A DNA stretch of 64,000 nucleotides from Branchinecta lynchi (GCA_023053575.1 JAKZAP010000009.1:18333869-18397868), one strand, 5' to 3'; positions 45,101 to 54,970 are shown, numbered from the stretch's first letter. Notes: generated from the sequence alone by a model not told the origin. Made by a program: numbers and translations.

Positions 45101-48100
45101 CGAAGTTGAACCTGGAGATTGACAGCCCGACGAGGACCCTTGCCAAAAAGGGCCGAAATATCGCTGTCAAAGCATCGTAGCTGACATACCCGTTTTATAC
45201 ATTATTTGAATATATACTGAATTATTTTGTATTTTTTCGCCCGTGGCTCTAGTAATAACGTTCAGAATGTGCGCTGCTTGAACGACAACCCAAAATTCAT
45301 CCATACGCGGAGAATTTGAATTAAACAAAAGCCTACAGTGAGCGCGTTCCACCCTTCTACAAATAGTAACCATTAGTTACTATTTCCGTTCCATCCTCAC
45401 CAAAAGTTACCACGCTGACCGTTCCAACCTTCTCGAAATAGTAACTAATAGTAACTATTTGCTTACCACGCTCGGGAGTGTAGTAAGCGTAGTAACTACG
45501 GATCTCTGTAACGTGATTGGTCGGATTCGCTCGTTGCATGATATACTGCTGGAAAATAGAAAAGTCGTTCCAGCCTTGACGGCAAAAAGCCAGCATTCGT
45601 GACGTCATGCGTAGTAACTACGGTAAGTAGGGTGGAACACGCTCAGTGTTACGGACGCTCCGACGGTTGGAGGAAGCAAATCCTCTGAAGGGAATAAGTG
45701 ATGATAAAATACGTCTTTTTGTGATATGTGTTATTTTTCGGCAATGTCTTACCTTTACAAGAGCCAGGAAATACAGGTTTGGAATCCCAGAAGGATCAGT
45801 CCGAATCTTTTGGTGTTATGCTGCGGTAAGGGACACATGGGGTGAGAATATGATGTTTAAAGCGCGTCTTAGACGGGACAATTTAAAGATAATTATTGAA
45901 TTGTTGGCAGATTGTCTACCAATTGGGGTAGAAGACGTTATGTGGTACACCCATTTAGAAACACGACTAGAGCTTCTTTCGTGATTAGAAATTTTGCCCC
46001 CTCTGTATGGGATATAATTCCAGTTGAAATTAGAAACTCGAGTCATCTGGCATCCTTCAAGGCTACAGCGAAGAGATTTTTCCTTGCAAAAGAATAGTAA
46101 TTGATGCGTGAGTGTTTTTTGTAAGCAGAATGTTTGTTGTATATGTGTGAACCGTGTATGAATAGCATTTAGAATAATGTAAAAATAATGTTACCACATT
46201 ATGTAGAATAGAGAAGACTGCCACCTGCGGCCAACAAACCCTCTGGGGCTTTCTTAGCAGGTGCTGTAAAATGTTTTGTATACATGTGTAAAATAAAATT
46301 TAATCTAATCTAATCTAATCTAAATTGTAAGCAGAAGTTCGGTCGTTACTTCTGTCCGATGTGTGGGTGCGTGGATGAGAGGGTGATTCACAGGCTTTGC
46401 GATTGTATTGAGCTGAGTGACTGGAGAAAAGAAGAGTATGATGTTTTTAAGGATGAGTGTTTTGCTGGTATAAAGAAAATGGGGCAATTTTTGAGGCTAG
46501 CGATGGAACACAGAAGTAGATTTTTGGAATAAGGAAAACAAATTAAACGGAAACGACTATTACTATATGAGTGTTTTTTTTTTGCCATGGCCGTAGGGCT
46601 GCTTATAGTTAACTTTGGTTTAACCTTTTACATGTAGCGAGTGCGGTTAGTGGAACTTTAAAGGTTAGGGCTTGGCAGTAAGAAAAATAGGAATCTGATG
46701 TGAAGCCTAAAACTAGCAGACGATCTTAAGTGTTTAAGATAGACAGATGTTCTTGAGTGCTGATACAGAGAAGACATTTTGTTAACTAGAGGCATATTCT
46801 CGCCGTTCCCCGAGGACTCCACTTGAGGAGTCCCTGCGTTTTTGTTTGTCCCGGGGACTCACTCCCCGTATTCTCGCGAGTCCCCACGGACGGGGAATGC
46901 TCCGATTATCATCACCATCACCAAAAAGGACTCCCTTTCATATTCGGAGGGGAATCAGTTTTTGCTGGTGTTGGTGCATCAGTGCATGTAAAATTAATTA
47001 AAAAGAATCAAAATAAACAAAACCAAAAATAAAGTGGATCCAGGCTGGTTTTGTCAGCTGCACATTTTTTTTAAGAACAAAATCCATTTTAGAAGCATTC
47101 CCCGTGTTCTCGTTGTTTTCCGAGGCGGAGTCCGCGTGGAGTGACTCCCTCTATTCTCGCCGTTCCCTTCGATTCCCCGAGGAGTCCTCGGGGAACGGCG
47201 AGAATATACCTTAGAAGAAGGAATTAAAGTAAGTGTCAAAGAAAGAAAAGCCTTCGAGTTGAATATTATCCGCCGATCACACGCTACCTTGTAATGTCCT
47301 TAAGATGGGCATAGATTAAGAAGAGTAACAACCCCATCGGTTAGCAACAAACCTCTCATCGGTTCAATAAACCATCTATCTATCTATCTATAAGGCATAA
47401 TCTCGCCGTTCCCCAAGGACTCCTCGGGGAATCAAGGGGAACGGCTAGAATAGAGGGAGTCACTCCACGCGGACTCCGCGTACGGAAAACAACGAGAACA
47501 TGAGGAATGCTTCTAAAATGGATTTTGTTCAAACAAAAAATATGCAGTTGAGGAAATTAGTCTGGATCCACTTTATTTTTGGTTTTGTTTGTTCTTATTC
47601 TTTTTAATTAATTTCACATTGCACCAACACCAGCCCTGGAACAAATAAAAACGCATGGACTCTCTCAAAATGAGTCCTCGGGGAACGGAGAGAATACGCC
47701 TATAGTACTTACAGTCAGAGGCGTTACTAGCCAAAATGTTTGGGGGGGGGGGACGAGGCATTTACCGACTGGCTGGTAATTTTTATCGACTGTTTTTGCA
47801 GAAAAAACGACTGTTTTCAACAACAAAAAATGACAGTTTTGAAAAAAATCGACTTCCCCCCCCCCCCCCAGTCGTGACGTCCCTGCTTACAGTATAGGCA
47901 CATATAAGTACAAGAAATCCAAAAGTATAAGTTCATTCAATGAAATCGGTGCATTTTTATCCGGTTTTCAAGCCTATTTAAGTAAATACGTGAAGCACAA
48001 ATGATCATAGGACCCTTACAGAACATGATGATATTTGTAAGCCAAAACATGTTCTACCTTTATAGTCATGTGCGGGATATACCAGAAAGCTATCCGGTAG

Positions 48101-51100
48101 GGTGAAAAGTTGCTTGTACACCATCTCATACAACGTTTCCGGATTTCCCTCCTGGAAATCCGTCCGGCCGCATCCTCGGACAAGAAGCGTATCTCCTGTG
48201 AAGGCAAGGGCTTGGTCGTGTTCCACGTATGAGACACAGCCTAAAATAAATGTAAGATTACGCCCTGGCTAATGCGAAAAATAAAAAATAACACAATCCA
48301 AAAAATGCAATGTACTCAGTTAAACGACACAGAAATAAGTTGGCTTTTCAGTTAAACTTTAAGCAAGCTTATATAAGCTTCGCAGTGACCTTGGGTCGAA
48401 AGAGTATCTAAAATGTAAACAAGTACAGGCTATACGTTTAGCTCGACGTTTAGTTACTATTTACGCTCTTGAACCGACTTGAAAAGTTTAATTTTACCGG
48501 TGTTGCTGTCCACAAAATCTATCGTCCGTGGTTCTAAAGATTCAATGAACTTGTGTATAGTTCAACTCACCATTAGTGTGCCCTGGTGTGCTCCTCACTT
48601 CCAACTTGAATTGACCGAATTTAACCAAATCTTTGTTTGTCACATAGATGTCAGCCTGGGCGCCGGATTCTTTGCTAATTACGCTCTGGCACCCCGGAAT
48701 CAGTTTCTTCAGTTTTCCGGTTCCAGTGATGTGGTCTGCGTGCAGGTGGGTATTCACTGGAAAAAGAGCGATTGGTTGAGTTCTCACATGAAAAGGACTG
48801 TGATTGATCGAGTAAGAAGGACGACGATTGGTGGCTGACAGCCTGATTTTCTTTTTCATGTTTTCCCGATTGTTCTGCCTGCTCAATCAGGGTGCGTTTT
48901 TACGCCTATCAGTTTTTTGCGTTCGGGGTCAAACAAGCGATCTAATGACATAACGAAGATTTCAACCATGTTCATCTAACTGATATCCGGAAATCTGAAT
49001 CTTTTTTTTTAACAAAAAGAAAACTTTTTTATAGTTGATGTTGGCAAAACGGATACTGCTGAATTTTATTACAGCAACAGAGTGATGTTTTGGCCCTTCT
49101 TGGGCCAATAGCACAATAGCAAATTTGGTTTATAGCACTTGTTATTGCCTTACTAGTGGAAAAGAGGTTTAAAGGGTCGGACTAGCTAGCAAGACATACA
49201 GTATGGAAACTGAAAACCGTTCTTGCAAGATCCTGAATGCGGTTTGTTTACATTAGAAGCTCTGAAACTGTGATGATCTAAAAATATGTTATTTCAATAT
49301 TTTTTCGGTTATTGGGGATGTAAAATGTCTTGGTTTTAACTCTGTTTGTTTACAATGAGCGTGTTCCACCCTACTTACCGCAGTTACTACGCATGACGTC
49401 ACGAACTCTGGCTTTTTGCCGTCAAGGCTGGAACGACTTTTCTATTTTCCAGCAGGATCTCACGCCAGGGGTGAATCCGACCAATCACGTTACAGAGATG
49501 CGTAGTTACTACGCTCCCGAGCATGGTAAGCAAATAGTAACTATTAGTTACTATTCCGACAAGGTTTGAACGGTCAGCGTAGTAACTTTTCGTGAGGATG
49601 GAACGGAAATAGTAACTAATAGTAACTATTGTTAGAAGGGTGGAACACGCTCAATATGTGATATAGATTTTACTTGCACCCTCCACGTCTCAGCGCTTGC
49701 GCACTTGTTTGCGTTCGAGCTGAAACAAGAGCTCTAATGACATAACGAGGAGTTCAACCATGCTGATCTAACTGGTATCGCGAAATTTGATTTTTTTTTT
49801 TTTAAGAAAAATAACTTTTCTTTATAGTTGATGTTGGCAAACGGATACTGCTGAATTTTATCACAGCAATATAGCGATGTTTCGGCCCTTCTTGGCAAGG
49901 GTCCTCAAGCCGCTCAAGCTGGAAAGTGAACTTCAAAGAACGCGAAATTCAGCTGACGTATCCGTTTGGCACTATCAACTATAGGGCGAATCTGGCGGTC
50001 TGGAAAGCTCCGCGAGCTTATGCGCCTGCTTTTTTTGCGACTTCGGCTAAAACTCGCTTCGCTTTCCAAAGCTGTTCTCGCGCTCCACTAGTTTCCGCCA
50101 GCACTTAGAAAGCAAATCCACTTCCCGAGTGGAAAGTGATCTCGGCAAGTCAGCGGGAAGTTGTAAAGGTGCAACTGAGGCGCAACTACTTTCCGTTTGT
50201 TATTGCGCTCGGCGGATTCTCGCTTTGCTTTTCGGAAAGCGAATCCTAGAGATCGCCAGAATCACCCTTATGATTCGCAGTCAGCTTGGGCTGAAGGAGT
50301 ATCTAAAACTTTTTCTTCGACCTTTCTCGTTCGCAGCGGAAAAGGTATGGGAAATAAGTGACTCCGCATAGTCATGGTACAGAGATAGGGAGACGGAGGT
50401 TCTATCTGATTATTTGCTCTTGATAGTGCTAATGTACTGAATTTGGAGAAATGAGAGGTTTCGGGTACAGTGAGCTCATTCGGATCGGGAGTTACTAAGT
50501 CGGAGTACGGACGAACTGCGAGAAGGGGGAGATTGATAGCTACTACACAGTAGTATTAGTTGTTGTTTTGAAGTAATACATGCATAGGAGGCGACAGTTT
50601 AAACTTTTACTTACGGACGTATTTTAAGTTCAATTCAAGCTCCTTTACTAGCTGAGCGTCTCGTTCTGCCAGCTCAATAACTGGGTCGATGAGAACTGCT
50701 TCACCGGATTTAGCATCTGCTAGCAGATATGTGTAAGTGCAGCTCTCCCGGTCGAAAAGCTGCAAAGTAAGAATTGTAAATCCAACAAAAGAAACGCTAA
50801 ATTTTATTAGTATAGATGTCAACAATAAGGAAATTAGGGTAAGTTAAGATTCGATGTCATCGAGGGAGGAGGAGAAGTAGCACTGAGCTGGTATCAAATC
50901 TAGCGTGAAAAAAGGGTACGTGAAAAAAAAGGGTTCACCACAAACGTAACAAAATCTTGGACTTATGACGTAATTACTTGAAATTCTCCACCTTCCGAAT
51001 CCAGCTCGGCGAAATATGAGTTCACAGGTATGCCAACGCTTCCGGATTTTCATGATAATGATGATATTTGTCAATTTTTCGACAATTGCTAGAAGATCCT

Positions 51101-54100
51101 TTCGCAAATCCGCTCTGGACACTTTCCAGAATCCCACTTTGAAGTAACGACCTTGAATTTTAACGATCTGGATCCAGCTCGACGAAAAGGGAAATCTGTA
51201 ATCCGAAAGCTGCTGCCTGTGGTTTAAAAAGCTTAAAGCAGGCTTTTCTTCCGGATTCCAGACATCCATTGTCGTTGAGATGGATCCGAAAGTTGAAGCC
51301 AGACCCAAAACGTCCGGAATTCTGGGGGTTAGATCTCCCAGAATTCCGGAATCTGAAAGGGTGCCATATTGGTAACACATTTGAGACGTGAAAGAAATAA
51401 ACAAGTGAATGGGATAGGGGAAAAGGAAGATGGACACTGCAGATACACGATCACAATTTCCCGTCAGTATTTCTGCACTTTCAACTTTTCCGGACGGAAC
51501 AGATGATTAAATATCATGATGTTGAAAAACTCCCAACTTTTCCGTTCGGAAATGTAAGATGGTGCTGAAAATCCTGGCAGGAATTCGAGTCCGCGACCAC
51601 TCGACTCCAATCGTCTGTAGACAATTCTTAATTGGAAGGCAAGAGATGCGCGAAAATTAGAATCTTAAATAATATCGAAATCAGCTACCATCATTTTCAT
51701 GTTATTCGGAAGAGTTGGCTCAACTGTGCGGGAGATCCAGATATCTGGTAATCGGGAAGGCCTTGCTTTAAACAAGAGCTACGAGCTCATATGACGCTTG
51801 TTACCAGTAGGTGATGCAAGAAAGTAGATGCGAATGTCACAAAATACCACCTTCAACCTCCCTAGGTTCGGACCAAGAAATAGGATATCTAGCTGTCTTG
51901 CATATCTAGGTCATCAGATCTTATCACCCATAAAGTTTCACTCGAATCGGACCACTTGTTCGCAACCTAGGGAAGTCAGTAATTTCCGGATTCCCATTCC
52001 CTTAGCTCCCTAAAAACGGTTGGATCCAGGAACGGAAGTTTTCTTAGGGCATCATGTCGGGTTCTTAAGTCTATTTGGTTGGGTCAGGGATATGCCCGCC
52101 AAGTCTTATCGTCCTTGGGACATCTGGCATTGTCATAACTCGCGATCACTGGAATTCTGGGAAACCTCCTCCAACTTCCCCAAAGAGCCCCGGTAAGATG
52201 TGGTTCTTTCAAGAATGTGTGTACAGGGCTTATGCTTGTTTTTCCTACCTAATTCTATCCCGGATCCCTCGACTCTAAGCGTTTCGCGTGATTTCCAATT
52301 GCCCCCTCCAACTCCCCCCACAAGTATCAGATCCGGTCCGGACTTCGCGTTCTGTTAGAGTCCCTGATATGCCTACCAAATTTCACCGTTCTAGTACCAA
52401 ACCCGCGGAATCACCGAATTCCCCCCCCCCCAAACTCCCCCACAGTGCCTCAATCCTGCCCGGTTATGTCAACAATGTCTCTAAGACTTGAGCAAGTTAT
52501 TCCCACCAAGTTTCGTCCCAATCCCTCCACTCTAAGCGTTTCCCAAGATTTCCGGTTTTCCCCTCCAGCCCCCCCCCCCCAAAGTCACCGGATCCGGTCC
52601 GGATTTTAAGGTCGTCTGAGGCACAAGGTCTCTCCAGATATCCAATTTCATTGCTATCCGACCACCCGTTCCAAAGTTATAAATACCTCAAGATTCCGGA
52701 TTCCCCCTCCCTCCACTCCCCCCAAGATGCTCGGATCGGGGAAGTGACTATTTCCAGCTTAATTATTTAAGGTCCGTGGTATGCCTGCCAAGTGTCATCG
52801 TCCTAGCACATCCGGAAGTACAACTAGCGGGCTCACCGGAATACCCCCCCCCCCCCCCCTCTAACCACCACCGTGCCCGAATCCAGTCCGGTTATGTCAA
52901 CAATGTATCTAGGACTTGTGCTTGTTCTAACCACCAAGTTTCGTCCCGATCCCTCTACTTTAAGGGTTTTCCAAGATTTCCGGTCCCCCCCTCTAGCTCC
53001 CCCCAAAGTCACCGGATCCTGTCCGTATTTTAATCGGGTCGTCCGAAACACGGGGTCTTTCCAAATATCAAGTTTCATTAAGATCCGATCACCCGTTCAA
53101 AAGTTATAAATACCTCTAGTTTCCGGATTCCCCCTCCCTCCAGTCCCCCCACGATGCTCAGATCGGTGAAGTGACTATTTCCATCTTAATCTTTTGGGGT
53201 CCCTGATAAGCCTGCCAAGTTTCATCGTCCTAGCTTATGTGGAAGTGCCCAAACTAGCAACACCTGGACAGACCGACGGACGGACAGAAATTGCGATCGC
53301 TATATGGCACTTGGCCGAAGGGCAAGTGCCATAAAAAGGCATCAACTTAACTTCGTAAGAATACCTCAGTGCGCTCCACTTTTGGTAAACGTTACTGACA
53401 GAGGACTCATTTCGCAAAAACCTACCGAAGGCAACAGTTGCGTTTTGCAAATACCATGGTACCTGTTACCAAGGTCTAAAGTCGTTTTTGCAGTTATCGT
53501 GGTATCTGGAAAGTCATCTCACTTTAATCAAATTTTGTCAGATTGGTGAGAAAAAAGTTTGGCACTTAGTGATGTGACTGAATATCAGTTTTTCTTTTGG
53601 GATGACTTCGAACAGCGCAATCGGCAATTGTCGTTTTTGCAGAGCGACTGTATATCAGATACCACGATAACTGCAAAAAGGACTAATTGCAGATCCAGTT
53701 ACCGAGGTATATGCAAAAACGCAACTACTGGCGTACTCCCGGATGATTAGCTCGGTCTGATAGGTCAAAGTTTGGTGAACGACTTTTTTAAAATCCAGCT
53801 TACGCAGCTGGCTGTCATAATATGTCAATACCTATTTTCCTAAAGATTTATTTTTCATATGCAGCTGCTATGCTATCATTGAAGTTTAACTTCCACCGTG
53901 ACATCTTCTTTTCTAACAACGTAAACGGAACTGCTAGCGCTGGCATCTATCGGAACGTCTCTGACACAACCACGGAGCTGCAAGGATACCATCAATTCCG
54001 ATGGATGGCGCGACAGTAGAAACAGAGTTAAGTTACTGACCCGACTGGAACCACGTCTACAAAAAGTATTAAATTGCTTACCTGTCTGAAAAGAAAGTTC

Positions 54101-54240
54101 TCCGAAAAAGATTTCGACATTACACTCTTCAAAATGTGAAATCTTTTCATAAACTGAGTATATCCACTGTCAAAGATGCCAAGTCCACAGTTCTGTTTTA
54201 TTCCGCTAGGGCACCTGGAGATGATTGCGCCAAACATCAC
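39067..54240 (-). CDS. ETHE1: ETHE1, persulfide dioxygenase (mitochondrial); five exons, last exon not found
   Basis: ETHE1 oxidises glutathione persulfide to sulfite in the mitochondrial matrix, the second step of sulfide detoxification. It has a metallo-beta-lactamase fold with one iron. Exons in transcript order are 54082-54240, 50615-50759, 48571-48756, 48058-48240 and 39067-39183. Introns are GT-AG with phases 0, 1, 1, 1, and the last donor is also phase 1. The deduced protein has at least 263 residues from the first Met. THLHADH falls at 104-110, the second iron His at 161 (PGHT), the Asp ligand at 180 (FTGD), RGCGRTDFQ after it, and PAHDYKG near 219-225. Human ETHE1 is 254 residues; about 12-15 C-terminal residues are missing here. 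Introns of 0.3, 1.9, 3.3 and 8.9 kb are filled with repeats. Confidence 0.93.
39290..39645. repeat. Foldback element in ETHE1 intron 4
   Basis: Left arm ACAAACCCCTGATTTTTGG, ATACCCTATGCCAAACGCC; right arm GCGTTTGGCATAGGGTATCC, AAAATCAGGGATTTGTGG. The arms meet across about 90 bp near 39430-39520 and contain further CTATGCCTAACGCTGGATA-type sub-repeats. Confidence 0.8.
39646..39821. mobile_element. 176 bp foldback with TTTGGGTTAC array
   Basis: Ends CCAGGGTTGGTCACCAA / TTTGGTGACCAACCCTGG. Between them TTTGGGTTAC-like decamers repeat (39706-39765). It sits against the previous foldback. Confidence 0.75.
40082..40163 (+). tRNA. tRNA-Ser (GCT)
   Basis: An 82 bp class II tRNA. Acceptor GACGAGG pairs fully with CCTCGTC; discriminator G. 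The A box is TGGCCGAGTGG, the anticodon loop CTGCTAA (anticodon GCT), the long variable arm TGTGCTCTGCACGC, and the B box GGTTCGAATCC. TTTT at 40168-40171 serves as the Pol III terminator. It lies inside ETHE1 intron 4, on the opposite strand, 80 bp before PL1 copy C. Confidence 0.95.
40244..41532 (+). mobile_element. Pearl-like element PL1, copy C
   Basis: ACAAGACCAAAGG start, core units with CCGGATTCCGG motifs near 40632, 40769, 40907, 41043 and 41178, an ACRG tract at 41443-41481 and the GGGATCCCAAAAA end. Full length, within ETHE1 intron 4. Confidence 0.87.
41997..43226 (-). mobile_element. Pearl-like element PL1, copy E, diverged
   Basis: Opposite orientation to copy C. It ends TTTTTGGGATAGCTATAAC instead of the usual palindrome, has a short CCGTCCGTCTG tract at 42033-42043, core units to 42850 and the ACAAGACC start at 43225. 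A 208 bp insertion (42965-43172) splits its 5' end. The most diverged of the long copies. Confidence 0.75.
42965..43172 (+). mobile_element. Non-LTR N4 3' end nested in PL1 copy E
   Basis: The inserted sequence ends CTTGATTGATCGATTGATTG, a (TTGA)n tail. PL1 sequence resumes with TTGTCTGGA on the other side; copy A has CCCAGTTGTCTGGATC uninterrupted at 3069. Confidence 0.6.
43360..44008. repeat. Repeat X, copy 2
   Basis: Reverse complement of 26916-27535 with scattered differences (for example ATATCCCAGCTCCTAAGATT near 43843). The minus frame 43680-43895 contains [12 protein letters not shown], faintly like the start of a THAP zinc finger, but the other copy does not support the rest of the domain. 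Confidence 0.7.
44281..44746. repeat. Tandem duplication of 233 bp
   Basis: GAGTCACCGGTTCATCATGC at 44281 and GAGTCACCAGTTCATCATGC at 44514 each begin a 233 bp unit; the two differ at only a few positions. Within ETHE1 intron 4. Confidence 0.9.
45116..45200. repeat. CCCTTCTTGGCAAGGG family fragment
   Basis: GACGAGGACCCTTGCCAAAA, AGGGCCGAAATATCGC and CGTAGCTGACATACCCG: the family motif in reverse orientation. Confidence 0.6.
45339..45645. mobile_element. MITE with TGAGCGTGTTCCACCCT ends, copy 1
   Basis: Ends TGAGCGCGTTCCACCCTTCT / AGTAGGGTGGAACACGCTCA. The interior alternates AGTAACTAATAGTAACTATT with TGACGTCATGCGTAGTAAC. The second copy is at 49356-49653 in opposite orientation. Confidence 0.8.
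45925..46325 (+). pseudogene. CR1-like retrotransposon N9 C-terminal fragment
   Basis: The frame to TAG at 46098 reads [28 protein letters not shown] and [10 protein letters not shown], the usual CR1-type protein end. The 3' untranslated part ends in (ATCTA)n at 46296-46322. Confidence 0.75.
46330..46620 (+). pseudogene. Retrotransposon N5 C-terminal fragment, copy 2
   Basis: The frame to TAA near 46524 has [20 protein letters not shown] (Cys-Cys-His-Cys), then [31 protein letters not shown] follows in the 3' part. Same family as 17255-17565. Confidence 0.7.
46791..47211. mobile_element. MITE family Z, full copy
   Basis: Ends ATTCTCGCCGTTCCCCGAGG / CCTCGGGGAACGGCGAGAAT, with TAG on each side (a 3 bp duplication). 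The interior includes GTTTTTGTTTGTCCCGGGG and GGAGTCCGCGTGGAGTGAC. The frame at 46823-47032 belongs to it and is not a gene. Confidence 0.8.
47280..47387 (+). mobile_element. Retrotransposon N7 3' end
   Basis: CATCGGTTCAATAAACCATC followed by (TATC)n at 47366-47386, as at the end of the copy at 56541. Confidence 0.55.
47391..47703. mobile_element. MITE family Z, inverted copy
   Basis: AATCTCGCCGTTCCCCAAGG at the left, CTCGGGGAACGGAGAGAATA at the right, ATA on both sides. Internally deleted relative to 46791-47211. Confidence 0.75.
47716..47885. mobile_element. 170 bp hAT-like MITE, perfect target duplication
   Basis: Ends CAGAGGCGTTACTAGCC / CAGTCGTGACGTCCCTG, G-run and C-run just inside. 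CTTACAGT is exactly duplicated at 47708-47715 and 47886-47893. The smallest complete member of this family here. Confidence 0.92.
48058..48240 (-). CDS. ETHE1: ETHE1 exon 4: FTGD and GCGRTDFQ motifs
   Basis: 183 bp. Acceptor TTATTTTAG, donor GTAGAA. It codes [16 protein letters not shown] (iron-ligand Asp), [11 protein letters not shown] and the YPAHDYKG segment. The first intron base triplet choice is set by the G carried from exon 3. Confidence 0.95.
48571..48756 (-). CDS. ETHE1: ETHE1 exon 3: first metal-binding motif
   Basis: 186 bp. Acceptor TTTTTCCAG, donor GTGAGT. It contains [12 protein letters not shown], then SGAQADIYV and [11 protein letters not shown], which supplies the second iron-ligand His. 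Phase 1 on both sides. Confidence 0.95.
48919..49895. repeat. Direct duplication in ETHE1 intron 2 with a MITE between
   Basis: 48919-49108 and 49711-49895 share TTGCGTTCG, TCTAATGACATAACGA, TATAGTTGATGTTGGCAAA and ACGGATACTGCTGAATTTTA in order, about 790 bp apart. The MITE at 49356-49653 lies in the interval. Confidence 0.7.
49356..49653. mobile_element. MITE with TGAGCGTGTTCCACCCT ends, copy 2
   Basis: Ends TGAGCGTGTTCCACCCTACT / AAGGGTGGAACACGCTCA. The interior matches 45339-45645 in reverse orientation. Confidence 0.8.
49830..50305. repeat. Foldback of the CCCTTCTTGGCAAGGG family with internal insert
   Basis: GGCAAACGGATACTGCTGAA ... GGCCCTTCTTGGCAAGGG ... CAGCTGACGTATCCGTTTGG forms the arms (49833-49970). 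After a 300 bp segment, ATGATTCGCAGTCAGCTTGG (50271) matches the flank of the 22.4 kb foldback. Confidence 0.65.
50615..50759 (-). CDS. ETHE1: ETHE1 exon 2
   Basis: 145 bp. Acceptor CTTTGCAG, donor GTAAGT. It codes from [13 protein letters not shown] through AVLIDPV to LKYV, the first beta-strands of the metallo-hydrolase fold. Removal of flanking sequence gives 48 codons plus one base. Confidence 0.93.
51000..51390 (-). repeat. Repeat family Y copy in ETHE1 intron 1
   Basis: Minus-strand equivalents of TTCAGATTCCGGAATTCTGG, TCTGGAATCCGGAAG and GCCAACGCTTCCGGATTTTC match the Y copy at 19365. The 197-codon frame across it (50844-51437) is not conserved in other Y copies. Confidence 0.6.
51772..53335 (+). 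mobile_element. Pearl-like element PL2, copy 2
   Basis: Begins ACAAGAGCTACGAGCTC. Higher-order units of about 425 bp containing GCCTGCCAAGTNTCATCGTC start near 52370, 52780 and 53205. GACAGACCGACGGACGGACA (53268-53287) is the ACRG tract. It ends with TGGCACTTGGCCGAAGGGCA and its stem partner AGTGCCA, then ATAAAA. It lies in ETHE1 intron 1. Confidence 0.75.
53430..53730. repeat. Palindromic element
   Basis: GTTGCGTTTTGCAAATACC, GTTTTTGCAGTTATCGTGGT on the left; ACCACGATAACTGCAAAAA, ATGCAAAAACGCAAC on the right. The loop is centred near 53570. Confidence 0.75.
54082..54240 (-). CDS. ETHE1: ETHE1 exon 1: mitochondrial presequence
   Basis: Ends ENFLFRQ, then donor GTAAGC (54076-54081). Possible starts are Met1 (54240), Met31 ([10 protein letters not shown]) and Met41 (MSKSF). 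The segment from Met31 is basic and amphipathic, as a matrix-targeting peptide should be, so it is the preferred start. FRQ joins directly to LFDRESC of exon 2, where other ETHE1 proteins have an RQ-F/LF junction. Confidence 0.8.
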
Positions 54241-54970
54241 ACTTTCTGGACTTGTAAAACGTAAAGACCTCGATTGATAAATTTGCCAGGTCGTGGTGAA
54301 TTAAACTTTGGACTAAAATCAAGATTGGTATGAGACGTTATAGCTAAGTTTACACGGAGGGTATTTACCCGTACTCCGTGGGTATTTTCCCCCGCAACAG
54401 CAACAAATCCCCGGGCATTCTGGACTTCAATTTCGCCAACTTTTTACCCGGGTATTTGTTTGTCGAAGGGTATTCTTCGACGTCAGCAACAACAAAATCG
54501 GATTTTCGGGCAATAATTTTGATTCTGTTCATATAAGAAGTGATCCAAATGGACACATGTATCCTAAGCTTTACAACCTTGGAATCTAGTGCGAGATGAC
54601 AATACCCTCCCTTGAAAAATACCCGGGTACCGTGTGAACACTTTCCCCTCTCGTCTCAGGAAAAAAAATACCAGCCGTTTAAATGACTCAGAATTACCTT
54701 GCACTTCTTACCTCTTCGTCAAAATGAAGTCAAACTTACTTAAAGCACAACTCTTACTATAAATGATCTTTTCCCGATGAAATGGCTCCGAAATTTTGTT
54801 TTTCGAAAATATCATTACTTGACACGTGCAATTAGCAATTTTCTTGTTGGCGCTTATCGATTGTATCTAGCCTTGTTGCTCTCAGACGAATATTTGAAAA
54901 CTGAAGAAGCCATGGTTAAAAAGTGGGAAAGCTAAGCAAAATAAAATAAATCCAGAAGAGAAGGTACAGC
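54241..54970. other. Upstream of ETHE1; no clear promoter
   Basis: No TATA box or initiator can be assigned. A local hairpin pairs GGGTATTTACCCGTACTCCG (54360) and nearby GGGTATTTGTTT/AAATACCCGGGTAC words (54455, 54615), possibly a small MITE. Confidence 0.35.

Noticed and set aside
50844..51437. 197-codon minus frame in ETHE1 intron 1
   Set aside because: It overlaps a repeat Y copy, has no domain, and the corresponding frame is broken in the 19 kb copy.
53270..53335. Canonical Helitron 3' end for PL2
   Set aside because: There is a hairpin near the end but no CTRR terminus and no TC start, so only a Helentron/DINE-like relation is considered.
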